DNA of 64,000 nucleotides from the NCBI GenBank assembly GCA_037178625.1, contig JAWZXG010000052.1:1-64000 (forward strand), in the 5' to 3' direction. The stretch's first letter is position 1; the number at the start of each line of letters is the position of its first letter. The stretch is from Skeletonema tropicum. Lineage: Eukaryota > Bacillariophyta > Thalassiosirophyceae > Thalassiosirales > Thalassiosiraceae. Of the stretch, positions 1-12,831 are shown piece after piece. Under the pieces are notes generated by a model. That model searched no databases. It was given only the letters and a program-made list of their open reading frames with translations, and was not told the origin of the DNA. A program made the translations under genes and the position numbers.

Positions 1-242
1 ACTATTGTTATCGTTATCATCGGAGTATTATCATTACTCAAACTCAACAAGACAATGTGTTCTCCGTTCAGAAGCGGAGAGCTGAGCGCACTGGCACTGC
101 CGCCCCACCGCTGCTGCTTTGAATTCCAGAGCTGCCCTCGCCCTCGGAGGTTGTTCGATGGCAGTTGTCGTCGTGAGGTGGTGTGGATAGGGCTGTGGGT
201 GTTGACAACCAGCTCGTTGTCGGATGTTGTGGACGAAGTCAT
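1..242 (-). pseudogene. Copy 1: 5' part of the 276-codon frame, cut by window edge, frameshifted
   Basis: The start codon is at 242 and the frame runs off the left edge. Compared with clean copies it has an extra G near 199, extra bases near 104-108 and a missing base near 20, so the frame is broken. The adjoining spacer is also noisy (extra bases near 591 and 634), so base-calling error is the likelier cause. Upstream 7-base site: long form with one substitution. Confidence 0.5.
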
Positions 243-986
243 GGTTTGGTTTGATGGACTCGCTTGATTGGCGGGCTAAATTTAAATTATATTGAATTAG
301 TTAGGCGAGCAGAGCAGCTCTAGCGCACGTCGCCTTCAGGAAGAGAGATAGAAGCTCTATTATATACAAACTTGGTCGGTAGCGGTTCGATAGGCTACGA
401 TGGAAGTTCCTCATGGTTTCCCTGTTCCATGCAATTTTGATGGCTTCGTGGCTTCTGCGAACTCGAAATATTTAAGCAGCATCGAGCGGTACTAACTGTC
501 GCATCAAAAAGTCACCAACTCCAGACACCAGCCAACTCAAGCACGCTACATTCATATTGTCACTTTATCTTGTCTTGTACTCGTCCAAATGACAGCGATA
601 AGTGTCCTTTTTGGAAAGCAATCGTCGTACTCTAATCGCTTAGGTAGGCGTATATTCAGCCTGTTTGGGCGACTTTTGTTCAATCGATGAGGCTAAAATG
701 GGTCCAGAAAGTGATGTTTTGACGGTAGTCTTGGTTACAATGACGATGGTATTGGCGCTGGTGACGACTTTCTAGACCACTCTCGAGGTGAGTCGATCGA
801 CAAAACATCGATATTTGACCTTGCAACTGCAACCAATCGATAGAGCGCAATGAGAGCTTTCTACATCAACACTCATCGCCTTGATACGAACAAAAGTAGC
901 AAAGTTAGGAAGGAAAAGGTGAATTTGGAGAGGAAGAGGTAATGTAGTATAGTAATCTATTATCATCTCTCTATATTATATATATA

Positions 987-1817
987 TCATTGTACATCAT
1001 TCCTAAAGATGTTCAGTTGATTGTCATGTTGTAACACTTCCCATCTAGACGAGATCATTCGACTCTGAGAATGAGGACTGTGATGAACGTTGTACTGGTG
1101 ATGACTATCCGATTTGAAGGACAGCGGCGGAGGACTCAGCGATTGTAGGTCACTGTGGATGATGGAATCGGGCGGCGGTGAGTACACCGCCTCGTTGTTG
1201 CTGTTGCCGTCGTTGTTGTCTTGTGGATCATTAATAATGATATTGCCAATATTGTCATCACCATTATCACCGTCATTATCACCCCGCGCTGATATCAATT
1301 CTGATTCTGCCGGTGAGATATTATTTTCAATTTCAATATTCATATCCGTAGAAGATGCCATCATCTGCATCATCAAATTAGGATTTTGGTCCCGTCGTTC
1401 AATCACTTCAAACCCGGAACGCGATGCTGCGTTAGAATTAGAGCTGAGGCCAACCGGAGCCGGCACCGGAGGAGTGCTGATGCTGATTAGATTTAGACGA
1501 GCGGAAGTTCTATCACTATCGTTAATATTATCATCATGCACCGCAGCAGGTTCATGTGCCTCCGCCTCCGTATTATTACTATTGTTATCGTTATCAATCG
1601 GAGTATTATCATTACTCAAACTCAACAAGACAATGTGTTCTCCGTTCAGAAGCGGAGAGCTGAGCGCACTGGCACTGCCGCCCACGCTGCTGCTTTGAAT
1701 TCCAGAGCTGCCCTCGCCCTCGGAGGTTGTTCGATGGCAGTTGTCGTCGTGAGGTGGTGTGGATAGGGCTGTGGTGTTGACAACCAGCTCGTTGTCGGAT
1801 GTTGTGGACGAAGTCAT
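987..1817 (-). CDS. Copy 2: intact 276-codon frame
   Basis: Identical in translation to the reference copy. The 7-base site upstream (near 1990) is a long form in which the second heptamer reads TTCAATG. TA run long. Confidence 0.5.
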   Translation of the reverse strand: MTSSTTSDNELVVNTTALSTPPHDDNCHRTTSEGEGSSGIQSSSVGGSASALSSPLLNGEHIVLLSLSNDNTPIDNDNNSNNTEAEAHEPAAVHDDNINDSDRTSARLNLISISTPPVPAPVGLSSNSNAASRSGFEVIERRDQNPNLMMQMMASSTDMNIEIENNISPAESELISARGDNDGDNGDDNIGNIIINDPQDNNDGNSNNEAVYSPPPDSIIHSDLQSLSPPPLSFKSDSHHQYNVHHSPHSQSRMISSRWEVLQHDNQLNIFRNDVQ

Positions 1818-2558
1818 GGTTTGGTTTGATGGACTCGCTTGATTGGCGGCTAAATTTAAATTATATTGAATTAGTTAGGCGAGCAGAGCAGCTCTAGCGC
1901 ACGTCGCCTTCAGGAAGAGAGATAGAAGCTCTATTATATACAAACTTGGTCGGTAGCGGTTCGATAGGCTACGATGGAAGTTCCTCATGGTTTCCATGTT
2001 CAATGCAATTTTGATGGCTTCGTGGCTTCTGCGAACTCGAAATATTTAAGCAGCATCGAGCGGTACTAACTGTCGCATCAAAAAGTCACCAACTCCAGAC
2101 ACCAGCCAACTCAAGCACGCTACATTCATATTGTCACTTTATCTTGTCTTGTACTCGTCCAATGACAGCGATAAGTGTCCTTTTTGGAAAGCAATCGTCG
2201 TACTCTATCGCTTAGGTAGGCGTATATTCAGCCTGTTTGGGCGACTTTTGTTCAATCGATGAGGCTAAAATGGGTCCAGAAAGTGATGTTTTGACGGTAG
2301 TCTTGGTTACAATGACGATGGTATTGGCGCTGGTGACGACTTTCTAGACCACTCTCGAGGTGAGTCGATCGACAAAACATCGATATTTGACCTTGCAACT
2401 GCAACCAATCGATAGAGCGCAATGAGAGCTTTCTACATCAACACTCATCGCCTTGATACGAACAAAAGTAGCAAAGTTAGGAAGGAAAAGGTGAATTTGG
2501 AGAGGAAGAGGTAATGTAGTATAGTAATCTATTATCATCTCTCTATATTATATATATA

Positions 2559-3389
2559 TCATTGTACATCATTCCTAAAGATGTTCAGTTGATTGTCATG
2601 TTGTAACACTTCCCATCTAGACGAGATCATTCGACTCTGAGAATGAGGACTGTGATGAACGTTGTACTGGTGATGACTATCCGATTTGAAGGACAGCGGC
2701 GGAGGACTCAGCGATTGTAGGTCACTGTGGATGATGGAATCGGGCGGCGGTGAGTACACCGCCTCGTTGTTGCTGTTGCCGTCGTTGTTGTCTTGTGGAT
2801 CATTAATAATGATATTGCCAATATTGTCATCACCATTATCACCGTCATTATCACCCCGCGCTGATATCAATTCTGATTCTGCCGGTGAGATATTATTTTC
2901 AATTTCAATATTCATATCCGTAGAAGATGCCATCATCTGCATCATCAAATTAGGATTTTGGTCCCGTCGTTCAATCACTTCAAACCCGGAACGCGATGCT
3001 GCGTTAGAATTAGAGCTGAGGCCAACCGGAGCCGGCACCGGAGGAGTGCTGATGCTGATTAGATTTAGACGAGCGGAAGTTCTATCACTATCGTTAATAT
3101 TATCATCATGCACCGCAGCAGGTTCATGTGCCTCCGCCTCCGTATTATTACTATTGTTATCGTTATCAATCGGAGTATTATCATTACTCAAACTCAACAA
3201 GACAATGTGTTCTCCGTTCAGAAGCGGAGAGCTGAGCGCACTGGCACTGCCGCCCACGCTGCTGCTTTGAATTCCAGAGCTGCCCTCGCCCTCGGAGGTT
3301 GTTCGATGGCAGTTGTCGTCGTGAGGTGGTGTGGATAGGGCTGTGGTGTTGACAACCAGCTCGTTGTCGGATGTTGTGGACGAAGTCAT
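2559..3389 (-). CDS. Copy 3: intact 276-codon frame
   Basis: Same product as the reference. The upstream 7-base site (near 3563) is the long form with one extra A. In this copy that insertion opens a 60-codon minus-strand frame at 3447-3629, which is not open in clean units and is therefore not annotated. Confidence 0.5.
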   Translation of the reverse strand: MTSSTTSDNELVVNTTALSTPPHDDNCHRTTSEGEGSSGIQSSSVGGSASALSSPLLNGEHIVLLSLSNDNTPIDNDNNSNNTEAEAHEPAAVHDDNINDSDRTSARLNLISISTPPVPAPVGLSSNSNAASRSGFEVIERRDQNPNLMMQMMASSTDMNIEIENNISPAESELISARGDNDGDNGDDNIGNIIINDPQDNNDGNSNNEAVYSPPPDSIIHSDLQSLSPPPLSFKSDSHHQYNVHHSPHSQSRMISSRWEVLQHDNQLNIFRNDVQ

Positions 3390-4131
3390 GGTTTGGTTTG
3401 ATGGACTCGCTTGATTGGCGGCTAAATTTAAATTATATTGAATTAGTTAGGCGAGCAGAGCAGCTCTAGCGCACGTCGCCTTCAGGAAGAGAGATAGAAG
3501 CTCTATTATATACAAACTTGGTCGGTAGCGGTTCGATAGGCTACGATGGAAGTTCCTCATGGTTTCCATGTTCCAATGCAATTTTGATGGCTTCGTGGCT
3601 TCTGCGAACTCGAAATATTTAAGCAGCATCGAGCGGTACTAACTGTCGCATCAAAAAGTCACCAACTCCAGACACCAGCCAACTCAAGCACGCTACATTC
3701 ATATTGTCACTTTATCTTGTCTTGTACTCGTCCAATGACAGCGATAAGTGTCCTTTTTGGAAAGCAATCGTCGTACTCTATCGCTTAGGTAGGCGTATAT
3801 TCAGCCTGTTTGGGCGACTTTTGTTCAATCGATGAGGCTAAAATGGGTCCAGAAAGTGATGTTTTGACGGTAGTCTTGGTTACAATGACGATGGTATTGG
3901 CGCTGGTGACGACTTTCTAGACCACTCTCGAGGTGAGTCGATCGACAAAACATCGATATTTGACCTTGCAACTGCAACCAATCGATAGAGCGCAATGAGA
4001 GCTTTCTACATCAACACTCATCGCCTTGATACGAACAAAAGTAGCAAAGTTAGGAAGGAAAAGGTGAATTTGGAGAGGAAGAGGTAATGTAGTATAGTAA
4101 TCTATTATCATCTCTCTATATTATATATATA

Positions 4132-4962
4132 TCATTGTACATCATTCCTAAAGATGTTCAGTTGATTGTCATGTTGTAACACTTCCCATCTAGACGAGAT
4201 CATTCGACTCTGAGAATGAGGACTGTGATGAACGTTGTACTGGTGATGACTATCCGATTTGAAGGACAGCGGCGGAGGACTCAGCGATTGTAGGTCACTG
4301 TGGATGATGGAATCGGGCGGCGGTGAGTACACCGCCTCGTTGTTGCTGTTGCCGTCGTTGTTGTCTTGTGGATCATTAATAATGATATTGCCAATATTGT
4401 CATCACCATTATCACCGTCATTATCACCCCGCGCTGATATCAATTCTGATTCTGCCGGTGAGATATTATTTTCAATTTCAATATTCATATCCGTAGAAGA
4501 TGCCATCATCTGCATCATCAAATTAGGATTTTGGTCCCGTCGTTCAATCACTTCAAACCCGGAACGCGATGCTGCGTTAGAATTAGAGCTGAGGCCAACC
4601 GGAGCCGGCACCGGAGGAGTGCTGATGCTGATTAGATTTAGACGAGCGGAAGTTCTATCACTATCGTTAATATTATCATCATGCACCGCAGCAGGTTCAT
4701 GTGCCTCCGCCTCCGTATTATTACTATTGTTATCGTTATCAATCGGAGTATTATCATTACTCAAACTCAACAAGACAATGTGTTCTCCGTTCAGAAGCGG
4801 AGAGCTGAGCGCACTGGCACTGCCGCCCACGCTGCTGCTTTGAATTCCAGAGCTGCCCTCGCCCTCGGAGGTTGTTCGATGGCAGTTGTCGTCGTGAGGT
4901 GGTGTGGATAGGGCTGTGGTGTTGACAACCAGCTCGTTGTCGGATGTTGTGGACGAAGTCAT
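4132..4962 (-). CDS. Copy 4: intact 276-codon frame
   Basis: Same product as the reference. Upstream 7-base site short (near 5136), giving a 1565-base interval to copy 5. Confidence 0.5.
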   Translation of the reverse strand: MTSSTTSDNELVVNTTALSTPPHDDNCHRTTSEGEGSSGIQSSSVGGSASALSSPLLNGEHIVLLSLSNDNTPIDNDNNSNNTEAEAHEPAAVHDDNINDSDRTSARLNLISISTPPVPAPVGLSSNSNAASRSGFEVIERRDQNPNLMMQMMASSTDMNIEIENNISPAESELISARGDNDGDNGDDNIGNIIINDPQDNNDGNSNNEAVYSPPPDSIIHSDLQSLSPPPLSFKSDSHHQYNVHHSPHSQSRMISSRWEVLQHDNQLNIFRNDVQ

Positions 4963-5696
4963 GGTTTGGTTTGATGGACTCGCTTGATTGGCGGCTAAAT
5001 TTAAATTATATTGAATTAGTTAGGCGAGCAGAGCAGCTCTAGCGCACGTCGCCTTCAGGAAGAGAGATAGAAGCTCTATTATATACAAACTTGGTCGGTA
5101 GCGGTTCGATAGGCTACGATGGAAGTTCCTCATGGTTTCCATGCAATTTTGATGGCTTCGTGGCTTCTGCGAACTCGAAATATTTAAGCAGCATCGAGCG
5201 GTACTAACTGTCGCATCAAAAAGTCACCAACTCCAGACACCAGCCAACTCAAGCACGCTACATTCATATTGTCACTTTATCTTGTCTTGTACTCGTCCAA
5301 TGACAGCGATAAGTGTCCTTTTTGGAAAGCAATCGTCGTACTCTATCGCTTAGGTAGGCGTATATTCAGCCTGTTTGGGCGACTTTTGTTCAATCGATGA
5401 GGCTAAAATGGGTCCAGAAAGTGATGTTTTGACGGTAGTCTTGGTTACAATGACGATGGTATTGGCGCTGGTGACGACTTTCTAGACCACTCTCGAGGTG
5501 AGTCGATCGACAAAACATCGATATTTGACCTTGCAACTGCAACCAATCGATAGAGCGCAATGAGAGCTTTCTACATCAACACTCATCGCCTTGATACGAA
5601 CAAAAGTAGCAAAGTTAGGAAGGAAAAGGTGAATTTGGAGAGGAAGAGGTAATGTAGTATAGTAATCTATTATCATCTCTCTATATTATATATATA

Positions 5697-6527
5697 TCAT
5701 TGTACATCATTCCTAAAGATGTTCAGTTGATTGTCATGTTGTAACACTTCCCATCTAGACGAGATCATTCGACTCTGAGAATGAGGACTGTGATGAACGT
5801 TGTACTGGTGATGACTATCCGATTTGAAGGACAGCGGCGGAGGACTCAGCGATTGTAGGTCACTGTGGATGATGGAATCGGGCGGCGGTGAGTACACCGC
5901 CTCGTTGTTGCTGTTGCCGTCGTTGTTGTCTTGTGGATCATTAATAATGATATTGCCAATATTGTCATCACCATTATCACCGTCATTATCACCCCGCGCT
6001 GATATCAATTCTGATTCTGCCGGTGAGATATTATTTTCAATTTCAATATTCATATCCGTAGAAGATGCCATCATCTGCATCATCAAATTAGGATTTTGGT
6101 CCCGTCGTTCAATCACTTCAAACCCGGAACGCGATGCTGCGTTAGAATTAGAGCTGAGGCCAACCGGAGCCGGCACCGGAGGAGTGCTGATGCTGATTAG
6201 ATTTAGACGAGCGGAAGTTCTATCACTATCGTTAATATTATCATCATGCACCGCAGCAGGTTCATGTGCCTCCGCCTCCGTATTATTACTATTGTTATCG
6301 TTATCAATCGGAGTATTATCATTACTCAAACTCAACAAGACAATGTGTTCTCCGTTCAGAAGCGGAGAGCTGAGCGCACTGGCACTGCCGCCCACGCTGC
6401 TGCTTTGAATTCCAGAGCTGCCCTCGCCCTCGGAGGTTGTTCGATGGCAGTTGTCGTCGTGAGGTGGTGTGGATAGGGCTGTGGTGTTGACAACCAGCTC
6501 GTTGTCGGATGTTGTGGACGAAGTCAT
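5697..6527 (-). CDS. Copy 5: intact 276-codon frame
   Basis: Same product as the reference. Upstream 7-base site long but with one A missing just after it (near 6717). Confidence 0.5.
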   Translation of the reverse strand: MTSSTTSDNELVVNTTALSTPPHDDNCHRTTSEGEGSSGIQSSSVGGSASALSSPLLNGEHIVLLSLSNDNTPIDNDNNSNNTEAEAHEPAAVHDDNINDSDRTSARLNLISISTPPVPAPVGLSSNSNAASRSGFEVIERRDQNPNLMMQMMASSTDMNIEIENNISPAESELISARGDNDGDNGDDNIGNIIINDPQDNNDGNSNNEAVYSPPPDSIIHSDLQSLSPPPLSFKSDSHHQYNVHHSPHSQSRMISSRWEVLQHDNQLNIFRNDVQ

Positions 6528-7267
6528 GGTTTGGTTTGATGGACTCGCTTGATTGGCGGCTAAATTTAAATTATATTGAATTAGTTAGGCGAGCAGAGCA
6601 GCTCTAGCGCACGTCGCCTTCAGGAAGAGAGATAGAAGCTCTATTATATACAAACTTGGTCGGTAGCGGTTCGATAGGCTACGATGGAAGTTCCTCATGG
6701 TTTCCATGTTCCATGCATTTTGATGGCTTCGTGGCTTCTGCGAACTCGAAATATTTAAGCAGCATCGAGCGGTACTAACTGTCGCATCAAAAAGTCACCA
6801 ACTCCAGACACCAGCCAACTCAAGCACGCTACATTCATATTGTCACTTTATCTTGTCTTGTACTCGTCCAATGACAGCGATAAGTGTCCTTTTTGGAAAG
6901 CAATCGTCGTACTCTATCGCTTAGGTAGGCGTATATTCAGCCTGTTTGGGCGACTTTTGTTCAATCGATGAGGCTAAAATGGGTCCAGAAAGTGATGTTT
7001 TGACGGTAGTCTTGGTTACAATGACGATGGTATTGGCGCTGGTGACGACTTTCTAGACCACTCTCGAGGTGAGTCGATCGACAAAACATCGATATTTGAC
7101 CTTGCAACTGCAACCAATCGATAGAGCGCAATGAGAGCTTTCTACATCAACACTCATCGCCTTGATACGAACAAAAGTAGCAAAGTTAGGAAGGAAAAGG
7201 TGAATTTGGAGAGGAAGAGGTAATGTAGTATAGTAATCTATTATCATCTCTCTATATTATATATATA

Positions 7268-8098
7268 TCATTGTACATCATTCCTAAAGATGTTCAGTTG
7301 ATTGTCATGTTGTAACACTTCCCATCTAGACGAGATCATTCGACTCTGAGAATGAGGACTGTGATGAACGTTGTACTGGTGATGACTATCCGATTTGAAG
7401 GACAGCGGCGGAGGACTCAGCGATTGTAGGTCACTGTGGATGATGGAATCGGGCGGCGGTGAGTACACCGCCTCGTTGTTGCTGTTGCCGTCGTTGTTGT
7501 CTTGTGGATCATTAATAATGATATTGCCAATATTGTCATCACCATTATCACCGTCATTATCACCCCGCGCTGATATCAATTCTGATTCTGCCGGTGAGAT
7601 ATTATTTTCAATTTCAATATTCATATCCGTAGAAGATGCCATCATCTGCATCATCAAATTAGGATTTTGGTCCCGTCGTTCAATCACTTCAAACCCGGAA
7701 CGCGATGCTGCGTTAGAATTAGAGCTGAGGCCAACCGGAGCCGGCACCGGAGGAGTGCTGATGCTGATTAGATTTAGACGAGCGGAAGTTCTATCACTAT
7801 CGTTAATATTATCATCATGCACCGCAGCAGGTTCATGTGCCTCCGCCTCCGTATTATTACTATTGTTATCGTTATCAATCGGAGTATTATCATTACTCAA
7901 ACTCAACAAGACAATGTGTTCTCCGTTCAGAAGCGGAGAGCTGAGCGCACTGGCACTGCCGCCCACGCTGCTGCTTTGAATTCCAGAGCTGCCCTCGCCC
8001 TCGGAGGTTGTTCGATGGCAGTTGTCGTCGTGAGGTGGTGTGGATAGGGCTGTGGTGTTGACAACCAGCTCGTTGTCGGATGTTGTGGACGAAGTCAT
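7268..8098 (-). CDS. Copy 6: intact 276-codon frame
   Basis: Same product as the reference. Upstream 7-base site long; the interval to copy 7 is 1572. Confidence 0.5.
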   Translation of the reverse strand: MTSSTTSDNELVVNTTALSTPPHDDNCHRTTSEGEGSSGIQSSSVGGSASALSSPLLNGEHIVLLSLSNDNTPIDNDNNSNNTEAEAHEPAAVHDDNINDSDRTSARLNLISISTPPVPAPVGLSSNSNAASRSGFEVIERRDQNPNLMMQMMASSTDMNIEIENNISPAESELISARGDNDGDNGDDNIGNIIINDPQDNNDGNSNNEAVYSPPPDSIIHSDLQSLSPPPLSFKSDSHHQYNVHHSPHSQSRMISSRWEVLQHDNQLNIFRNDVQ

Positions 8099-8839
8099 GG
8101 TTTGGTTTGATGGACTCGCTTGATTGGCGGCTAAATTTAAATTATATTGAATTAGTTAGGCGAGCAGAGCAGCTCTAGCGCACGTCGCCTTCAGGAAGAG
8201 AGATAGAAGCTCTATTATATACAAACTTGGTCGGTAGCGGTTCGATAGGCTACGATGGAAGTTCCTCATGGTTTCCATGTTCCATGCAATTTTGATGGCT
8301 TCGTGGCTTCTGCGAACTCGAAATATTTAAGCAGCATCGAGCGGTACTAACTGTCGCATCAAAAAGTCACCAACTCCAGACACCAGCCAACTCAAGCACG
8401 CTACATTCATATTGTCACTTTATCTTGTCTTGTACTCGTCCAATGACAGCGATAAGTGTCCTTTTTGGAAAGCAATCGTCGTACTCTATCGCTTAGGTAG
8501 GCGTATATTCAGCCTGTTTGGGCGACTTTTGTTCAATCGATGAGGCTAAAATGGGTCCAGAAAGTGATGTTTTGACGGTAGTCTTGGTTACAATGACGAT
8601 GGTATTGGCGCTGGTGACGACTTTCTAGACCACTCTCGAGGTGAGTCGATCGACAAAACATCGATATTTGACCTTGCAACTGCAACCAATCGATAGAGCG
8701 CAATGAGAGCTTTCTACATCAACACTCATCGCCTTGATACGAACAAAAGTAGCAAAGTTAGGAAGGAAAAGGTGAATTTGGAGAGGAAGAGGTAATGTAG
8801 TATAGTAATCTATTATCATCTCTCTATATTATATATATA

Positions 8840-9670
8840 TCATTGTACATCATTCCTAAAGATGTTCAGTTGATTGTCATGTTGTAACACTTCCCATCTA
8901 GACGAGATCATTCGACTCTGAGAATGAGGACTGTGATGAACGTTGTACTGGTGATGACTATCCGATTTGAAGGACAGCGGCGGAGGACTCAGCGATTGTA
9001 GGTCACTGTGGATGATGGAATCGGGCGGCGGTGAGTACACCGCCTCGTTGTTGCTGTTGCCGTCGTTGTTGTCTTGTGGATCATTAATAATGATATTGCC
9101 AATATTGTCATCACCATTATCACCGTCATTATCACCCCGCGCTGATATCAATTCTGATTCTGCCGGTGAGATATTATTTTCAATTTCAATATTCATATCC
9201 GTAGAAGATGCCATCATCTGCATCATCAAATTAGGATTTTGGTCCCGTCGTTCAATCACTTCAAACCCGGAACGCGATGCTGCGTTAGAATTAGAGCTGA
9301 GGCCAACCGGAGCCGGCACCGGAGGAGTGCTGATGCTGATTAGATTTAGACGAGCGGAAGTTCTATCACTATCGTTAATATTATCATCATGCACCGCAGC
9401 AGGTTCATGTGCCTCCGCCTCCGTATTATTACTATTGTTATCGTTATCAATCGGAGTATTATCATTACTCAAACTCAACAAGACAATGTGTTCTCCGTTC
9501 AGAAGCGGAGAGCTGAGCGCACTGGCACTGCCGCCCACGCTGCTGCTTTGAATTCCAGAGCTGCCCTCGCCCTCGGAGGTTGTTCGATGGCAGTTGTCGT
9601 CGTGAGGTGGTGTGGATAGGGCTGTGGTGTTGACAACCAGCTCGTTGTCGGATGTTGTGGACGAAGTCAT
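8840..9670 (-). CDS. Copy 7: intact 276-codon frame
   Basis: Same product as the reference. It is the last clean copy before the first noisy block; the upstream 7-base site is long with one A missing (near 9858). Confidence 0.5.
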   Translation of the reverse strand: MTSSTTSDNELVVNTTALSTPPHDDNCHRTTSEGEGSSGIQSSSVGGSASALSSPLLNGEHIVLLSLSNDNTPIDNDNNSNNTEAEAHEPAAVHDDNINDSDRTSARLNLISISTPPVPAPVGLSSNSNAASRSGFEVIERRDQNPNLMMQMMASSTDMNIEIENNISPAESELISARGDNDGDNGDDNIGNIIINDPQDNNDGNSNNEAVYSPPPDSIIHSDLQSLSPPPLSFKSDSHHQYNVHHSPHSQSRMISSRWEVLQHDNQLNIFRNDVQ

Positions 9671-10412
9671 GGTTTGGTTTGATGGACTCGCTTGATTGGC
9701 GGCTAAATTTAAATTATATTGAATTAGTTAGGCGAGCAGAGCAGCTCTAGCGCACGTCGCCTTCAGGAAGAGAGATAGAAGCTCTATTATATACAAACTT
9801 GGTCGGTAGCGGTTCGATAGGCTACGATGGAAGTTCCTCATGGTTTCCATGTTCCATGCATTTTGATGGCTTCGTGGCTTCTGCGAACTCGAAATATTTA
9901 AGCAGCATCGAGCGGTACTAACTGTCGCATCAAAAAGTCACCAACTCCAGACACCAGCCAACTCAAGCACGCTACATTCATATTGTCACTTTATCTTGTC
10001 TTGTACTCGTCCAATGACAGCGATAAGTGTCCTTTTTGGAAAGCAATCGTCGTACTCTATCGCTTAGGTAGGCGTATATTCAGCCTGTTTGGGCGACTTT
10101 TGTTCAATCGATGAGGCTAAAATGGGTCCAGAAAGTGATGTTTTGACGGTAGTCTTGGTTACAATGACGATGGTATTGGCGCTGGTGACGACTTTCTAGA
10201 CCACTCTCGAGGTGAGTCGATCGACAAAACATCGATATTTGACCTTGCAACTGCAACCAATCGATAGAGCGCAATGAGAGGCTTTCTACATCAACACTCA
10301 TCGCCTTGATACGAACAAAAGTAGCAAAGTTAGGAAGGAAAAGGTGAATTTGGAGAGGAAGAAGGTAATGTAGTATAGTAATCTATTATCATCTCTCTAT
10401 ATTATATATATA

Positions 10413-11248
10413 TCATTGTACATCATTCCTAAAGATGTTCAGTTGATTGTCAATGTTGTAACACTTCCCATCTAGACGAGATCATTCGACTCTGAGAATG
10501 AGGACTGTGATGAACGTTTGTACTGGTGATGACTATCCGATTTGAAGGACAGCGGCGGAGGACTCAGCGATTGTAGGTCACTGTGGATGATGGAATCGGG
10601 CGGCGGTGAGTACACCGCCTCGTTGTTGCTGTTGCCGTCGTTGTTGTCTTGTGGATCATTAATAATGATATTGCCAATATTGTCATCACCATTATCACAC
10701 CGTCATTATCACCCCGCGCTGATATCAATTCTGATTCTGCCGGTGAGATATTATTTTCAATTTCAATATTCATATCCGTAGAAGATGGCCATCATCTGCA
10801 TCATCAAATTAGGATTTTGGTCCCGTCGTTCAATCACTTCAAACCCGGAACGCGATGCTGCGTTAGAATTAGAGCTGAGGCCAACCGGAGCCGGCACCGG
10901 AGGAGTGCTGATGCTGATTAGATTTAGACGAGCGGAAGTTCTATCACTATCGTTAATATTATCATCATGCACCGCAGCAGGTTCATGTGCCTCCGCCTCC
11001 GTATTATTACTATTGTTATCGTTATCAATCGGAGTATTATCATTACTCAAACTCAACAAGACAATGTGTTCTCCGTTCAGAAGCGGAGAGCTGAGCGCAC
11101 TGGCACTGCCGCCCACGCTGCTGCTTTGAATTCCAGAGCTGCCCTCGCCCTCGGAGGTTGTTCGATGGCAGTTGTCGTCGTGAGGTGGTGTGGATAGGGC
11201 TGTGGTGTTGACAACCAGCTCGTTGTCGGATGTTGTGGACGAAGTCAT
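10413..11248 (-). pseudogene. Copy 8: frame broken by several small insertions
   Basis: Extra bases near 10451, 10517, 10694 and 10786 split the frame; the first 150 or so codons from 11248 are intact. Clustering with spacer insertions (near 10280 and 10365) suggests sequencing error rather than decay. The upstream 7-base site is an odd intermediate (near 11427). Confidence 0.5.
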
Positions 11249-11992
11249 GGTTTGGTTTGATGGACTCGCTTGATTGGCGGCTAAATTTAAATTATATTGA
11301 ATTAGTTAGGCGAGCAGAGCAGCTCTAGCGCACGTCGCCTTCAGGAAGAGAGATAGAAGCTCTATTATATACAAACTTGGTCGGTAGCGGTTCGATAGGC
11401 TACGATGGAAGTTCCTCATGGTTTCCATGCATGCATTTTGATGGCTTCGTGGCTTCTGCGAACTCGAAATATTTAAGCAGCATCGAGCGGTACTAACTGT
11501 CGCATCAAAAAGTCACCAACTCCAGACACCAGCCAACTCAAGCACGCTACAATTCATATTGTCACTTTATCTTGTCTTGTACTACTCGTCCAATGACAGC
11601 GATAAGTGTCCTTTTTGGAAAGCAATCGTCGTACTCTATCGCTTAGGTAGGCGTATATTCAGCCTGTTTGGGCGACTTTTGTTCAATCGATGAGGCTAAA
11701 ATGGGTCCAAGAAAGTGATGTTTTTGACGGTAGTCTTGGTTACAATGACGATGGTATTGGCGCTGGTGACGACTTTCTAGACCACTCTCGAGGTGAGTCG
11801 ATCGACAAAACATCGATAATTTGACCTTGCAACTGCAACCAATCGGATAGAGCGCAATGAGAGCTTTCTACATCAACACTCATCGCCTTGATACGAACAA
11901 AAGTAGCAAAGTTAGGAAGGAAAAGGTGAATTTGGAGAGGAAGGAGGTAATGTAGTATAGTAATCTATTATCATCTCTCTATATTATATATA

Positions 11993-12831
11993 TCATTGTA
12001 CATCATTCCTAAAGATGTTCAGTTGATTGTCATGTTGTAACACTTCCCATCTAGACGAGATCATTCGACTCTGAGAATGAGGACTGTGATGAACGTTGTA
12101 CTGGTGATGACTATCCGATTTGAAGGACAGCGGCGGAGGACTCAGCGATTGTAGGTCACTGTGGATGATGGAATCGGGCGGCGGTGAGTACACCGCCTCG
12201 TTGTTGCTGTTGCCGTCGTTGTTGTCTTGTGGATCATTAATAATGATATTGCCAATATTGTCATCACCATTATCACCGTCATTATCACCCCGCGCTGATT
12301 ATCAATTCTGATTCTGCCGGTGAGATATATTATTTTCAATTTCAATATTCATAATCCGTAGAAGATGCCATCATCTGCATCATCAAATTAGGATTTTGGT
12401 CCCGTCGTTCAATCACTTCAAACCCGGAACGCGATGCTGCGTTAGAATTAGAGCTGAGGCCAACCGGAGCCGGCACCGGAGGAGTGCTGATGCTGATTAG
12501 ATTTAGACGAGAGCGGAAGTTCTATCACTATCGTTAATATTATCATCATGCACCGCAGCAGGTTCATGTGCCTCCGCCTCCGTATTATTACTATTGTTAT
12601 CGTTATCAATCGGAGTATTATCATTACTCAAACTCAACAAGACAATGTGTTCTCCGTTCAGAAGCGGAGAGCTGAGCGCACTGGCACTGGCCGCCCACGC
12701 TGCTGCTTTGAATTCCAGAGCTGCCCTCGCCCTCGGAGGTTGTTCGATGGCAGTTGTCGTCGTGAGGTGGTGTGGAATAGGGCTGTGGTGTTGACAACCA
12801 GCTCGTTGTCGGATGTTGTGGACGAAGTCAT
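11993..12831 (-). pseudogene. Copy 9: frame broken by several small insertions
   Basis: Extra bases near 12299, 12327, 12352, 12511, 12689 and 12775. TA run short. The last 66 codons (12193-11993) still read in frame. Lies in the 10.3-13.7 kb noisy block. Confidence 0.5.

Noticed and set aside
3447..3629. 60-codon minus-strand frame in the upstream region (also near 41203 and 42776)
   Set aside because: Open only where the heptamer site or a nearby base has an odd length; closed in clean units.
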